Assembly (NCBI GenBank): GCA_021800805.1
Contig: JAJYYR010000001.1
Span: 992,001 to 1,056,000 of the forward strand
Direction: 5' to 3'
Source of the DNA: a bacterium
GTDB taxonomy: Bacteria > SZUA-79 > Acidulodesulfobacterales > Acidulodesulfobacteraceae
DNA length: 64,000 nt
In this document: positions 62,005 through 64,000 of the stretch, one piece after another
Layout of the letters: every line of letters begins with the position of its first letter
Numbering within the stretch: position 1 is the first letter of the stretch
Notes under the pieces: model-generated
Told to the model about the DNA's origin: nothing
Seen by the model: the letters and a program-made list of their open reading frames with translations, nothing else
The model's database searches: none
Made by a program: the position numbers and the translations under genes

Positions 62005-63633
62005 ATGAACTTAGAAACAGACTTTATTGAAGTTTACGATACTACTTTAAGAGATGGAACTCAGGGTGAAGGATTTTCTTTATCCATAGACGATAAATTA
62101 ATGATAACGGATATTCTTGACGAACTCGGGATTAATTTTATAGAGGGTGGATTTCCGGCTTCCAATATAAAGGATAAAAAATTTTTTGAAACCGCGTCAA
62201 AAAAAAATTTAAAAAATTCTAAATTAACGGCATTCGGAAGCACCAGAAAAAAAAATATAACTGCAAAAGAAGATGCGGGCTTAAATATTCTCGGCGAAAC
62301 GGCGGCGGATTATATTACTATTTTCGGTAAATCTTGGGATTTACATGTAGAAAGCGTTCTTAAGATATCTTTAAACGAAAACTTGGATATCATATCGGAT
62401 TCTATCGAGTTTTTAAAATCATGCGGAAAAAAGGTATTTTTTGATGCGGAACACTTTTTCGACGGATTTAAAAACAACGAGGATTACGCCGTGAAAACCC
62501 TGAATGCGGCGCTTAGAGCCGGAGCCGACAAAGTCGTTTTATGCGATACTAACGGCGGCTCATTACCGTTATATATTTCTGAAACAATAGATAAACTTAA
62601 AACACGCTATAAAATAAATATAAAGAGTCTTGGAATCCATACCCATAACGATACGGACTGTGCCGTAGCAAATACTATTACCGCAGTTTTTGGCGGCGTC
62701 CGGCATATTCAGGGGACGATAAACGGCTATGGGGAAAGGACGGGAAACGCCAATCTGTCATCTATTATTCCAAATCTGGAATTAAAAACCGGATTCAGGA
62801 CTATAGGAAAAGAAAGACTAAAGAATCTTCTCAAAGTAAGCAGATTAATCGATGAAATCTCAAACAATACCCCCGTTAAAAATATGCCGTACGTCGGAGA
62901 AAGCGCATTCGCGCATAAGGCGGGGCTTCATGCAAACGCGGTTTTAAAAAACCCTTCTTCTTACGAACATATCGACCCTTCGCTTGTCGGTAATAACAGA
63001 AGATTTTTGATTTCCGATTTATCGGGCAAAAGCAACATAGAAGCCAAAGCAAAAGAGATAGGATTAGACATCGGCGTTCTTTCCGCGTCCCGGGAAGCGG
63101 AACTTTTGAATAAAATTAAAGAACTTGAAAGCTTAGGATTTAATTTCGAGAGCGCCGACGGTTCTTTTAAAATTCTTTTAAATAAATATTCGTCTCAAGA
63201 CTATAAAAACAAGGAATATTTTAAACTCATCGCATTCAGGGTGAATATAGAAAAAACCGTGGATAAAAATATCTTCAGCGAAGCCGTCGTAATGATAGAA
63301 GTCAAAGGTAAAACCGAGCATACGGTCGCCGTAGGAGATGGACCGGTAAACGCTTTAGACAATGCGTTGAGAAAAGCTCTCGTCAAATTTTATCCGGTAT
63401 TAAACGAAATGAAATTGACGGATTTTAAGGTAAGAGTGATAAATAGTAAAACAAAATCGGGAACGGCTTCTTATGTAAGGGTATTAATAGAATCTTCGGA
63501 TAAAGAAGAAAAATGGACTACTCTGGGCGTATCCGAAAACATTATAGAAGCATCCTACACCGCTCTTGCCGACAGCATAATTTATAAATTAGATAAAGAA
63601 GGGAAAGAAGCTAAAGAAGCGGTCGAATGTTAA
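62005..63633 (+). CDS. cimA: Citramalate synthase CimA
   Basis: Begins VYDTTLRDGTQGEGFSLSIDDKL, then GINFIEGGFPASN and LGIHTHNDTDCAVANT with the metal-binding His pair. The TINGYGERTGNANL motif and AFAHKAGLHANAV follow. The C-terminal part (GDGPVNALDNALRKAL) is the LeuA-type regulatory domain. These features fit citramalate synthase (threonine-independent isoleucine route) rather than isopropylmalate or homocitrate synthase. 542 residues. Confidence 0.93.
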   Translation: MNLETDFIEVYDTTLRDGTQGEGFSLSIDDKLMITDILDELGINFIEGGFPASNIKDKKFFETASKKNLKNSKLTAFGSTRKKNITAKEDAGLNILGETAADYITIFGKSWDLHVESVLKISLNENLDIISDSIEFLKSCGKKVFFDAEHFFDGFKNNEDYAVKTLNAALRAGADKVVLCDTNGGSLPLYISETIDKLKTRYKINIKSLGIHTHNDTDCAVANTITAVFGGVRHIQGTINGYGERTGNANLSSIIPNLELKTGFRTIGKERLKNLLKVSRLIDEISNNTPVKNMPYVGESAFAHKAGLHANAVLKNPSSYEHIDPSLVGNNRRFLISDLSGKSNIEAKAKEIGLDIGVLSASREAELLNKIKELESLGFNFESADGSFKILLNKYSSQDYKNKEYFKLIAFRVNIEKTVDKNIFSEAVVMIEVKGKTEHTVAVGDGPVNALDNALRKALVKFYPVLNEMKLTDFKVRVINSKTKSGTASYVRVLIESSDKEEKWTTLGVSENIIEASYTALADSIIYKLDKEGKEAKEAVEC

Positions 63634-63651
63634 AGGAGGAATTGAAAAAAA

Positions 63652-64000
63652 ATGGTTGATTTTGACGATATAAAAAAAACCGGATTTTTTAAAGCGTTAT
63701 TTAGGACATGGAAAAAATCCCTTTTTACCCCGGAAATATTCTATAAAGAATTAAACGATTCCGAGTCTGGAATAGAGGCCGGTATATTCCGGCCTTATTT
63801 TTACGCGATAATATTTACCTATATAAATTTAGTTTTTTCATTCTTTTGGGAAGTAATTTTTTTTAAGATAGGTTTTTATAGAAACTACGCCGTCCTGCCT
63901 AAAATCCCGCTTTTTTTTACCGATAAAAATTTTATGATTTTATATATAGTTATCGGCGTTATTTTTCTTTTACTGTTGCTGGGGATGCTATATACGATTT
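63652..64000 (+). CDS. YIP1-family membrane protein (partial, runs off the window)
   Basis: The frame from ATG 63652 reads to the window end. It opens with FFKALFRTWKKSLFTPEIFY, a typical YIP1 N-terminal pattern, followed by a helix (FYAIIFTYINLVFSFFWEV) and the start of another (MILYIVIGVIFLLLLLGML). An AAAGGAGGAA ribosome site lies upstream. The C-terminal part lies outside the window. Function unknown. Confidence 0.7.
   Translation, partial: MVDFDDIKKTGFFKALFRTWKKSLFTPEIFYKELNDSESGIEAGIFRPYFYAIIFTYINLVFSFFWEVIFFKIGFYRNYAVLPKIPLFFTDKNFMILYIVIGVIFLLLLLGMLYTI

Overview
The window is AT-rich (roughly 35-40% G+C by eye) and comes from a Gram-negative bacterium. It encodes outer-membrane assembly factors (Omp85, TamB), several beta-barrel proteins and an RND efflux pump. 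The most diagnostic region is a sulfur-oxidising heterodisulfide-reductase-like (sHdr) locus with its own lipoate-binding proteins and lipoate assembly genes. With [NiFe]-hydrogenase maturation and anaerobic cobalamin genes, this suggests an anaerobic or microaerobic chemolithotrophic sulfur-cycling organism. An uncultured deltaproteobacterium-like lineage such as Ca. Acidulodesulfobacterales would fit, but that placement is inference and not shown by the sequence.

Layout. 0-4.3 kb: hydrogenase maturation (a HypA-like protein without its zinc domain, then HypB), a metallophosphoesterase, a beta-barrel protein and a globin-sensor HD-GYP phosphodiesterase. 4.5-8 kb: tRNA-Gly, a decayed stretch, a BioF2-like acyltransferase and a G+C-rich RhlE helicase followed by a palindromic repeat. 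8-15.6 kb: an apparently orphan response regulator overlapping tamB, then a long Omp85 protein with about seven POTRA-like units. 15.6-23.1 kb: corrin-ring genes cbiD-cbiET-cbiL-cbiF-cbiG-cbiH followed closely by a UDP-glucuronate decarboxylase. 23.5-27.5 kb, minus strand: a beta-barrel protein, an exported Q/N-rich decapeptide-repeat protein, tRNA-Asn with a duplicated 3' end, and a chemoreceptor. 27.7-36.4 kb: tautomerase and aroD, pilB and pilC, and an RND pump.

36.5-47.9 kb: a crotonase-fold protein, then the sHdr locus. An ArsR-type regulator sits behind a consensus promoter overlapped by a palindromic operator. It is followed by shdrC1-B1-A-C2-B2, two tandem lipoate-binding proteins, a radical SAM protein, a lipoate ligase fused to a DUF116 domain, a second radical SAM protein and an OsmC-family protein. 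By analogy with known sHdr systems, sulfane sulfur is oxidised on the Hdr-like complex, the lipoyl groups of LbpA take part, and the radical SAM pair plus the ligase build those lipoyl groups in place. A dihydrolipoamide dehydrogenase at 59.3 kb could reoxidise them.

47.9-64 kb: housekeeping genes in one direction: tilS, ftsH, folP, a c-di-AMP module (cdaA, cdaR, glmM), pdxJ, acpS, nnrE/nnrD, a CBS protein, tsaE, lpd, lysC, cimA and the start of a YIP1-family membrane protein. Two dispersed inverted-repeat families (core GGGGACAGATTT and core GGATTCCCGC) sit between genes.
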